The position numbers and the translations under genes are program-made. 64,000 nt of DNA from Steinernema hermaphroditum (taxonomy: Eukaryota; Nematoda; Chromadorea; Rhabditida; Steinernematidae). The first letter of the stretch is position 1; the number at the start of each line of letters is the position of its first letter. The stretch spans positions 17,298,001 through 17,362,000 of the forward strand of contig CM059622.1 of assembly GCA_030435675.1 (NCBI GenBank), given 5' to 3'. This document shows, piece by piece, positions 55,301-64,000 of the stretch. Under the pieces are notes generated by a model. That model saw nothing but the letters and a program-made list of their open reading frames with translations, had not been told where the DNA came from and ran no database searches.

Positions 55301-57700
55301 AATTGATTGTCCCAGTCACCTCGTATTCAAACTGCCATTTCTTTCTGTCCTTCCACTCAGCTTTTGGCCAGAGAGTTGTATGTATTTGTGAATAAACTGA
55401 CGCCCATTTGACTCCGATAGCGGCAGTAGAGCATTGCTACCTCAGCAGACTGAAGACCGCCGCCTTCGCAAATGAGATCGTGTGCACTTTCATCTCCAAC
55501 TACTTTGAACCATAAAATCATTTGCAGCGACATCGGTGTGTAACACTTTGAAACGCATCTTCACGATTTAATGTAAGGCCGGGTAACCAACAAGAGTTGT
55601 TTTTTATGCAGGATTAAACTGAATGTTGTGATGACGGCTTTTTAGCTACGGATTACTTGGTGACGTCTTTCGTAAGCTGTTAAAAACGGCATGACCACGA
55701 CTTTCTGGATGCCTGTTGCTTAAGATTACCGGCTACGATACCCGTTGTACGTGTAGAATTTATAGCTGTATGGATAGGCCTAAAACGTGTCTGTGGCAGT
55801 TCAGGTCTAAAACGTGGCTGTGGCCGCTTCCGATGTCGAGGGAGAAGCGTGGAAAACATGGCTAGCGCTGGTAAGATGTGTCTGGCAATGAGAAAATGTG
55901 GCTAACAATGAGAAACGGGGGTTAGCCACGGGAAATTGTGGTTAGCCATGGGGAGTGTGGTGTGGCTAGCCACGGGGAAACGTGGCAAGCCGTGGGAGAA
56001 CGTGGGATGGCGTGGGAAAACGTGGGAGAGGATGGTTATAAAATCATTTTGGGTTTTCCCACGCCTTCCCACGTTTTCCCACGGCTAGCCACGTTCTCCC
56101 ATGGCTAACCCCCATTTCTCATTGTTAGCCACATCTTCTCATGGCTAGCCTCTGTATCCATGCCTCTCCCACGTTTCCCACGCTTCTCCCACGTTTTCCC
56201 ACGCCATCCCACGTTCTCCCACGGCTTGCGACGTTTCCCCGTGGCTAACCACACTACACTACCCATGGCTAACCACAATTTCCCGTGGCTAACCCCCGTT
56301 TCTCATTGTTAGCCATATCTTCTAATTGCTAGACACATCTTCCCAGCGCTAGCCATGTTTTTCCACGCTTCTCCCACGACATCAGCAGCGTCCACTGCCA
56401 CAGCCACAGCCACAGCCACGTTTTAGACCTATCCTAGCTGTATTAAACTCCGATATTTTGAACAAAGACAAATTTTTGCGCTTTTCTGTGGTGTTTGTTG
56501 CGCATGTGACTGAATCACTGTTGAAAGGGAAAACATTCACTTTCTGTTTCTCACGACAATCCACAAAACTAGTTTAAAGTCTTAATTACTGTACAAATAC
56601 CATGAAGGAGTTACCTTCCTTTCTGGGAAGATTCACTGTATTTAGGCGTCTTGCCATTTCATTTCTCTAGGGCTACTGTAGTTTGTCAACTTAGTGTTCG
56701 AGTGTTTTCCCATAATTACTTCATTCCCATAATCATACAGATAACTCGCTACATTTTGTGAGATGTTGTTGCAGCCTTGAGCAGCAATTACTACCGTAGA
56801 CTCTTGTTTTTTATGTGAGATTTTCTCTTGCGAGACTTGAAAGCATGCGACTTCGTCGTATCATACGGCTCGTATGTTTTCGTACTTTCCAAAGATAAAC
56901 ATCACCGTAGTCTTATGCCCCCTGATATCATCACTTCTCGCCAAGCGCGGATGACAGTAAGATCGAGCTAAGATAGTGCCATATGATAGTGCCACAACAA
57001 AAAGAAATCTTAATTTGAAAATGTGCGGTCTTAGGCACCATTCAACCTGGAAGTCGAGTTCCTAGGCCAATAATGACGACTTTAAAAGTTTGTAAAAAGC
57101 AGTGGCACCGACTCCACGTTTAGAAAGGTGATGGACAAGCCTATAGAGTAAGCTTGACTACGATCTCCAGCACTCAAACTAAACCTATCGGGAATGGTAA
57201 AACGACTAAGGGCGCTAGAGTTCTAACACTACTGAAGTTCATTGTTTAAAAACCTCTAACATTTAAGGGATAATTCTAAAACAGATTGCTATCTAGCATA
57301 CCTGCTTGTACCTTGTACCAGACATCTCTTCATGTAGTGTACATATGCGTGCCCCCTCAAGCAAACTCAACCTAACGAACCAACCAGAAGAGAACAAAGA
57401 TTAATCTCGTAAGACGGAACACACCAAAACCCAAACAATGAAGGCGCCTGGCACGGCCTCCCCTGAGCGCGAGATTCCCACCACTCACCTCCTCATTGCC
57501 TCCATCGCTGCTCGAATCCTCCGCCTCGAAAAGCGCAACTTCTCTCAAGTGGCGGGAGTTCGGCGGGCGGCGAAACGTGGCGCCGATTCACACATTCCCA
57601 TATGGCGGTCAGGAGTGCACGCCACTCTTGCTTCCAGATGTCTTTTGATTTATAATTCGATCGCCCCGAAACCATTGCCGGTGGTGGCGGAATGCTCGCT
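52330..57700. other. gene-poor region
   Basis: No gene could be supported in about 5.4 kb. It may contain the first exon(s) and promoter of the Ly-6-like gene. TATA-like words occur at 53385 (minus, TATAAAAGG) and 53671 (plus, TATATAAAGG) around open frames at 53285-53681 that I could not assign to a family. The stretch 53900-54640 is GC-rich with no domain in any frame. A 664-bp palindromic element lies at 55771-56434. Confidence 0.45.
55771..56434. mobile_element. 664-bp palindromic element with perfect 8-bp TSD
   Basis: The element is flanked on both sides by TAGCTGTA (55763-55770 and 56435-56442). Its ends read GGATAGGCCTAAAACGTG and CACGTTTTAGACCTATCC. The two halves form an extended imperfect inverted repeat built of GTGGCTAGCCACG, CGTGGGAAAACGTGGGAG and TGAGAAACGGGGGTTAGCC words. 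The right arm has extra CCACAG repeats near 56390-56420. An 8-bp TSD suggests the hAT superfamily. It has no coding capacity, so it is a long MITE. Confidence 0.85.
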
Positions 57701-57755
57701 ACTGTAGTTCGTTGTTTTCGCGACGGCACGCGCTCATCGTTATTGACCGCCGCCG

Positions 57756-60700
57756 ATGGCCGCGCTGTTTAGGTACTCGCCACAGCGAGCGGCAGAGTCG
57801 TCGTGTGTGGTCCGACTGCGGTTGTTTGTTTCTCGCCTGTTTGTCGATCGATCGACGGCCTCTATGCTCGCTCCCGATGTGGAGCTCCGGCGCGACTTCC
57901 AGCAGAGATTCCCGTTTGTCTCAAAGATTGGCGTCGAGCTGATCAAGGTTTGTACCCTTGTTTATGAACTGTTTTTTATTGTTTTTCTTGCTAACAGATG
58001 AGCTACTTTAATTTTGAAAGAATGTTTCGTAGAACTTTGAAGGGATGTAGCGTTCAAGAAGAGGTTAACTTTCGCAAAAATACATTGGTGAACTGTCAGT
58101 AAACCTTTGCGCCAAATGAGTAGGCAGAATATGAATGGAATTCAAAAGAAAAGACCAAAAATCGAGGTGCTGTTATTCGAATTGAGCAAGTTGAAATTAC
58201 ATCTTTGATTCACCTTTTTGTGAGTTTTCAAGCCATCAACCCCTTTACCATCAATTCCTTTTTTCATGACTTTTTGACATTTATCTCGAAACTCACATCA
58301 AGGATTTGAATTCTTTGATGTTCTGTAATGTTTTTAGTTCAGTGAGATCAGAAGTTTGACTATCGCTATTGTGATAAACAACGGATTATCTTGTTTAATC
58401 GAATATTAGAAGGAATCAGCTCCGAGACGGAACTTCTATGTTTAAGAAACACCGATATAAGCGGATACGGTAGCACCTTAAGCAGAGTTTAAGATTTAGA
58501 TTAAAGATAAGCCACTTCCTTATTTGAGCGCCTAGTCGAGTACTGTGATGTGTGAATCCTGTGTTTTCAGTGCAAAAACGAATGTCGCCAAAAGACGGCC
58601 TATATCGCACATCTCGAACGGAAATTGAAAGCTGTCGAAGCTCAACTACGGGCAATCACAGACGTCTCCGGAAGAAAGTTCGCGGCATGGGAAAAACTGG
58701 TGAAGGAGCGATGGAAAGAGGAGTTCAAAAACGAGGAGGAGCGGACTCGGACATACAACAAGGCCTTCGACGAGCACTTCGAGGAGATTTTGAAGGAGAT
58801 AGAGGAGCATACCTTCAAGTTGCCGCCGAAGAAGACAGTAGATGCCGAAATCCAAACAGATGTCGGGAAGGAAACCGATGCTATTGAAAAGAAAGGAGAG
58901 GACGACGGAGAGGTCGAGATTATCTGCGAGAAGCGGGCGGAAGTCACGAAACAGCTCTCTCCTAGCGAATCTGGAAACTCATTAGAATGTCCAGAAGCGG
59001 CAAAACGACCCAGAATCAACGCTTCCCAAGAGGCCGTGCAAGCTGGACCTTCTACCCACCAGCAACAATCGCCTGTCCAGCAGCAACAGTTCTTCCAGCC
59101 AGTTCAGATCGTTCAGCAGCCCCAGCAAGTCTTTGCTGTTCCTCAACAGCTCATTTACGCAAACGGAGTATATGTAAGCTTACTTCCTTTTCATTCATGG
59201 ATTATAGGCTTACAAGGGAACATTTAAAGGTGCCCCCGCCGATTTATTTACATAGTGCACTAATAGTACTCACTGAGGCATTAGCGGCCCACGGGCGCTC
59301 TGGGCATGCTAAAAAGGGAAATGCTATCTGTTCTCACCGATCTAGTATTCGTTTCTAACCGGCTATTCCCAAGTGGCCCATTATGAACTTAAATTGGTTG
59401 TTTTCCCTTGGCTGTAAATTGTTCATGCCAGATTCCTAGAGAAATGGTCTGGTCGGTCATGATCAAAATACCAGCTTTAAGTGTTCCCTTGTTAGCACTA
59501 TGTACATGTGTGGTTACAAACCCTGAACACTCAGCTTATTCGTTTCTTTTTCAGTATGCGACCACTGCCCAGCCCACTACATTCGTCGTGCGACAAACGC
59601 CCACAATACAATATGTCATGCCAAACGGACAGTCAAAATCTGCGCCTAATGAACAACCAAAAAATACTGTAATCAAGGAGCCAAAGCAGGCAGTAACGTC
59701 TGCTCCGAACCCACGAAAGAGGCCAAAAAAGATTAACCGACTGGAAGTAATCGAACTTCGTGAAGACACGCCGCCAGAGAGTGCTCCGGACACTGCTTCA
59801 GCACAAGTTGAACTAGACACAGGCAAATGCCCCGGTCAGCCGAAAGAATCTACGAAACATGGCAATCCACAAGCAGAGTCACTTCCTGAAGAGACTGTTT
59901 GGGTTCCTCCGACAGGTTCTACTCCTCCTCCCCCAAGTGAGGAATGTGCTTCAACAGAAGAATGGTCCGTTAAAGGTCCAACACAGAAATCCAGAGAACT
60001 TCAAGCGAGAACATGGCCTATTCCTGAGCCTGAGAGTATAGGAACTCTACCCGTACGCGAACGTAAGTAGGGCCTGATAGATTGATTGCCCTAATCGTGA
60101 CATTTCAGAACAAGGCCCTTCGAACGAACCATCCAGTGAGACCACTTCTGAAATTGCGAGAACATGGCCCATTCCTGAGCCTGAGAGAACAGAGGCTCTT
60201 CCCGCTAGCGAAAGTAAATAATACATGATAGACTGATTGCCCTAATCGTCACATTTCCGATCAAGGCCCTTCGAACGAAGCGTCTAATGGGAACGCTTCA
60301 GAAGTTCCACACCAAACTGAAACCCCTCTAGCCACCTCAGATCAATCAAACAACTCAAAATCCCAGCCAACAAAGACTTTGGACCTAGCGCAGTACACAG
60401 AGACATCGGATTCACCCCGGCCCTCGTCTTCCTCCTCCAGCGCTCATTCCTTAACTGCCACACCTAAGCCGATCATTCGAGTTCGACGACGAATTCCATA
60501 CAAATTTACGCCTGAAAATTCGGTAAGTCCGTTAATGCTCATTTAAAACGGAACCTCTTGTCTTAGGATCGCATCACTGTAGCCAACCTCCTGGCCGGTG
60601 CTCCTTTCAGTTCGGGCACTTGCCGACTGCCACATGTTCCCAACTGGAATCATTATCGAGCAAAACACGTTTGTCGTCTAAGCATTTCGACAACGGGGGA

Positions 60701-61820
60701 ATGTGGTAAAGTCGCCAACGGACGAATACGAGAGCTCACAGTCCATGTTGACTACGAAACCAAGAAGCGCAAAACGCCCTTGGTAAGTGATTCTATCGAT
60801 GACTAAAACAGGTCATGTCGTCTTGTTTTCAGCCACTCTTGAGGATTTCAATTTTTATTGTTTTTCGGCTTGTAAACGACTCAAGATTTTTTTGGCATGA
60901 AATCGTGTCAACCGTCCCCCTTGAAATTTAAACATCCTTTTTTGGGATTTCAACCGTCAGTTCAGGAATGAGCTGCGGTTTCGGCCGTCCCTGGAATGAG
61001 TTCAAGTTTATTAATTAAAAAACAGGCGGTGTCAATTGAAAGTAACCAGTCGACGTAAGCTGTCGAAAGTATTGTAGTTATAGTCGGGTTTCCGAAACTA
61101 GAATCGGTCGACTGAAAGTCAGAACAGGCAAGGATTTCAGTCGGCGCGTACGAGTCACTCGGTCAGTCTGATTCCTGGGGGGGGAGGTCTCAATTCCAAA
61201 GGGGGCTGAAACGGCTTAGTTTTTTTTCATTAATTCTATTGAAAGAGGAGAATTTGCAAAAAACGAAACAGTAACTCGTTCCAGTAAGCAAACAAGCCGG
61301 CTACGGAAAACTGGTCCCGCAGACAGATACATCGAAAACTATCAAAAAATATCAAAACATGCAATCAGCAAACATTGTTTTCAAAACAGCGCCGATCCCC
61401 TACTTGCAGTAGAAAAATTGAGCATTGAAAAACATCCGTGACAAACAAAACGTACTTGTCAGCGCCTGTTGCAAAGCATATGTCAAATATTCTTAGAAAT
61501 GTTGGCCTTTTGAGACAACTTTTTTAAAGTTCCAGCCGACCCAACTGTTCTTTAACTCACATTTTCAGATCCTCTGCTTGTACTACTATATGCGATCCTA
61601 TCTTCAATACACAGGCTCAACAAAATTCCCCATCAAATACCAAAAGGAAATATCGCCGAAATTACGGAAGTACCATGTCCGCTTCATTATCCCAGCCAAT
61701 ATTCCCATTGGCGACGTCTTCTACGTTACCGGGCACATCGGCACCTCCCCAGAACTGCACGACATGGGTGAACTTCCACCCGATTGCATAGCAGTGCCCA
61801 TAGATATCCAGTCTAAGTAG
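57756..61820 (+). CDS. coiled-coil, Gln/Pro-rich nuclear-type protein of unknown function
   Basis: The seven exons are 57756-57947, 58571-59173, 59555-60062, 60109-60213, 60266-60522, 60567-60782 and 61569-61820, giving 710 residues. Residues 65-135 are Lys/Glu-rich and predict a coiled coil (AYIAHLERKLKAVEAQLRAI). A Gln-rich tract follows (VQQQQFFQPVQIVQQPQQ), then a basic patch (NPRKRPKKINRLEVIELRED) that could be a nuclear signal, and acidic/Ser/Pro regions. The last about 155 residues form a well-ordered domain with LPHVPNWNHYRAKHVCRLSI, HVDYETKKRKTPL and RFIIPANIPIGDVFYVTGHI that I do not recognise. The start could also be the internal Met at about residue 36. A 150-bp tandem duplication spans the exon 3-intron-exon 4 border. 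A transcriptional regulator is plausible but not shown. Confidence 0.72.
60905..61220. mobile_element. ACCGTCCCC-type palindromic element in intron 6
   Basis: The left side reads GTCAACCGTCCCCCTTGAAA and the right side CAAAGGGGGCTGAAACGGC, inverted relative to each other. The internal words GTCGAAAGTATTGTAGTTATAG and GGAATGAGCT are shared with the copy at 62833-63185. Confidence 0.6.
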
Positions 61821-62060
61821 CAATGTTGCTCCTAGTCCACAAGGATCTCTTGCATCCGATCTATGTCCCAGATTTCTTTCACATATTATTATAGTAAGAT
61901 TTTTAGTAAATATTGCTCCAGAGATACGTTTTATGTACATTAAAAGAGTTAGCGTTCGCTCAGCGACGATTACGAAAGGTGAAAGATTTGATGAAACCCA
62001 TATTGTCGTCACCCCAATGAATAAATGTACATATGATACACGGGAAGAGCATGCGTAGTG

Positions 62061-64000
62061 TCATTCGTCTTTGGGCCATTGGATGAAGAAGTGAATCGCT
62101 GGGATTTGACCTTCGTACTTTCCACCGTCGTCGTTTCCGTACGAGTTCCGGAAGCTCTGGAACTTGAAGTTGACGTTCTCGCCGTAGGGCAGTTCGACGG
62201 ATACGGTCTCCGCGCCCTCCTTGCCGGCATAGGTTTGCACGCCGGAATCACTCTGCAAAATCGATTTAAAAGAAGCCTTCGAAAAATGGTCACTTACAAC
62301 AAAGCGGATCGCCGCCATATAGCTGACACCAGACGGGATGGCTACCGGCTTCGAGAAGCTGGCCATCAGAGGCTTTGTGTCGCCGTAGATGCCAGTCAGT
62401 TGAACCGTTTCACTCACTGAATCGAATGTGTTCTGGCCGCCGCTTAGTTCGCGTGAGTCAGGAGCTGGATTCAACTATAACTTCCAAGTAGTTAACTGAA
62501 CTCGTGGCGAGAGCCTTACCTGTATCTCCACCTGGCAACACCACTCGCTGGACATCTTCTCATCCATATAGGCGATGTGAGGTTTATTCATAGGTCCCAT
62601 GCCATACACACCCAGCGCACTAACCAAGATGTCACGATCAGTAGTAAACCTGAAGGAATGGCTTAGTGGAAATGCATATTTATGGGTAGGAATCTCTTAA
62701 GTTAAAATGTACTGCTGAAATACAACATACAGAGCATTTGCTACTACACCATAAAGGTCGATCTGTTACTCCTTAAGGATCTTTTTCATTCAAAGGGATC
62801 TATGGTGTTCTTACTAACTACAATTGACATAACGCCGTTTCAACCGTCTCCCCGGAGATCTTGACCGCCCCCCTTGAGGTTCGAACCGTCCCCTCTGGAA
62901 TGAGCTAGGCGTAGCAGTCGAAGGTACTGTAGTCATAGTCGATCCGTCTGATGGAAACTGCTCATTGGAAAATGATGAGAAGGAGCTCCCAGAGCGGAAA
63001 GAAGAGATGGCTTTTCAGCGCAACCAAAAGTGGTCTCTATGACGCAATTGTGAAGGCTTTTACAGAAATCAGCTTGGCAGGGAGTGACACCTCCGGGGAC
63101 GGTCGAAATCCGAGCTCATTCCTGAGGGGATGGTCCAAATTTCAAGGTGGACGGTTCAAATCTCAAAGGGGACGGTTGAAACGGCTTTACGCCATTTTCT
63201 GAATATTTCGCTTATCTTTGCATAATCACTTACATTATCCTGTTCTCTCTTTTGGTGCAGCGCTTCAGCGACAGCTGATTGAATCGGTGGACAACGTGGC
63301 GAGACCGTGAGTTGCAACGGAAGCGGTTCGAGTAGCTGATGGGTGGTTGTGGCTTTACCGTTAAGTACAAGAACACTTGTGCGATCTCTTCGCAAGTCAA
63401 AAGGGAGCTGCTAGCTGAAAAATCTTCGTCAGTCAAAAAAACGTTATTAGGAATAAGACCTGCTTGACCAAATTCGTGAACATTCATTAGGGGGAAGCGG
63501 ATAAGCGACAAAAGTTCTTGGCCCAGAGCGGCTCGAAGATTTGCAGGGTTCCCTGGCAATCCCATGCGTTCACATTCGGCTTCAGCCCACGAACTGGCGG
63601 CTCGAAAGATGACAAGTTCGTTCGAAGGGTCGAGTTCGCTTCGACGCAGAATCGCCCTCAGGGTGTCACGGTCAATCTCGGCGAGACCTGGCGAATGGAG
63701 GGCTAAGTCTGTGTTCTCGTCGATCACTTGAAGGCACCGTTGGACCTGAATAAAATGTAATCTTTAAGGCAAATAAGCTTAGGGCTACCAAAAAGTCTTC
63801 GTTGAAGAATCGAGCCTGCGAGAGGAGGCACACGGCATTGGAAGGGTCCAGTGATTTCATGAGATAATCGATACAGCAAGAGACAAGGCGGTGCACCTGA
63901 ATGTTGGATCATGCAGTATCTCATGAATGAGAGTCAACTTTTAAGCGTTATGATAGAAAAACGAAACGCTTACCCCATATTTCTTGGCAGCGTAAAGCAC
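62061..64000 (-). CDS. BTBD1/2/3/6-type BTB-BACK-PHR protein (3' part, runs off the window)
   Basis: Exons in the window are 64000-63974 (partial), 63896-63789, 63745-63234, 62649-62520, 62474-62298 and 62252-62061, joined in phase. The end of the BTB domain (VLYAAKKYG, YLMKSLDPSNAVCLLSQARF) leads to the BACK domain (VQRCLQVIDENTDLALHSPG, FRAASSWAEAECERMGLPGN, LLSLIRFPLMNVHEF). The PHR domain follows (FTTDRDILVSALGVYGMGPM, FSKPVAIPSGVSYMAAIRFV, YEGQIPAIHFFIQWPKDE). This order defines the BTBD1/2/3/6 family, adaptors for Cullin-3 ubiquitin ligases. Human BTBD1 and BTBD2 also bind topoisomerase I. A short extra segment (SASSSLLT region) sits between BACK and PHR. Intron 62253-62297 is 45 nt with no stop, so retention would keep frame. 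Confidence 0.9.
62833..63185. mobile_element. ACCGTCCCC-type palindromic element in the BTBD intron
   Basis: Ends GCCGTTTCAACCGTC and GACGGTTGAAACGGC are perfect inverted repeats of 15 bp. The inverted similarity continues inward for about 80 bp as repeated GAGATTTGAACCGTCCCC-like blocks. The element fills more than half of the 584-nt intron between exons 63745-63234 and 62649-62520. Confidence 0.75.

Noticed and set aside
55800..56400. Possible CRISPR-like or satellite array of CGTGGGAAAACGTGGGAG words
   Set aside because: The words occur in inverted arms with no regular spacer and within an element with TSDs, so it is a palindromic MITE.
57438..57707. 89-residue open frame just upstream of the coiled-coil gene
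   Set aside because: Probably GC-rich promoter sequence; no domain and a different frame from the first exon.

Overview
The window looks like nuclear DNA of a free-living or parasitic nematode, probably in the rhabditid/diplogastrid range. Genes are split by many short introns (often 40-50 nt) with strong TTTCAG or TTTTAG acceptors, one ATG lies directly behind a TTTCAG (a likely spliced-leader acceptor), and the families are typical of nematodes: astacin, C-type lectin, ShKT proteins, ODR-2/HOT-like Ly-6 protein, multi-domain serine carboxypeptidase, olfactomedin protein. Coding regions are moderate in GC. The spacers are rich in small palindromic DNA elements, several with clear 8-bp target duplications. 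No rRNA gene or intact tRNA gene was seen.

Layout from left to right. 2.0-5.8 kb (+): the 3' end of a synaptotagmin-like C2B gene with a 3.4-kb last intron. 5.8-9.7 kb: repeats only. 9.7-10.9 kb (-): a C-type lectin gene. 11-16.7 kb: a 1.07-kb near-perfect palindromic element and other repeats. 16.8-18.3 kb (+): an astacin-EGF-CUB metalloprotease. 19.5-21.8 kb (+): an olfactomedin-domain membrane protein. 22.4-23.2 kb (-): coding-like fragments, one with an in-frame TGA. 23.7-25.2 kb (+): a sulfotransferase-like gene. 25.4-29.4 kb (-): a fatty-acid amide hydrolase gene with two alternative last exons. 30.2-30.6 kb (-): a small stand-alone cathepsin-propeptide (I29) protein. 30.9-40.6 kb (-): a 19-exon gene encoding about 2224 residues with four serine-carboxypeptidase (S10) domains. 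41.7-42.7 kb (-): a single-exon F-box-like gene. 44.6-50.4 kb: four ShKT-domain genes or gene remnants bracketed by an inverted repeat pair. 51.4-52.2 kb (-): the 3' part of a GPI-anchored Ly-6/ODR-2-like gene. 52-57.7 kb: no supported gene, but a 664-bp palindrome with a perfect 8-bp TSD. 57.8-61.8 kb (+): a 7-exon gene for a coiled-coil/Gln-rich protein of unknown function. 62.1 kb to the end (-): the 3' part of a BTBD1/2/3/6-type BTB-BACK-PHR gene.

Several genes point to secreted or gut-lumen proteolysis and its control: a four-domain carboxypeptidase with a perfect intestinal-type GATA site upstream, a free I29 propeptide protein next to it on the same strand, the astacin, and the ShKT proteins. 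The carboxypeptidase is the most striking: two of its four domains lack the nucleophile serine, and only the two serine-intact domains carry strongly basic linkers.

Exon borders were derived by hand from reading frame and GT/AG (one GC/AG) signals. The total coding lengths of the completed gene models are all multiples of three. Nothing here was tested against databases or RNA data.
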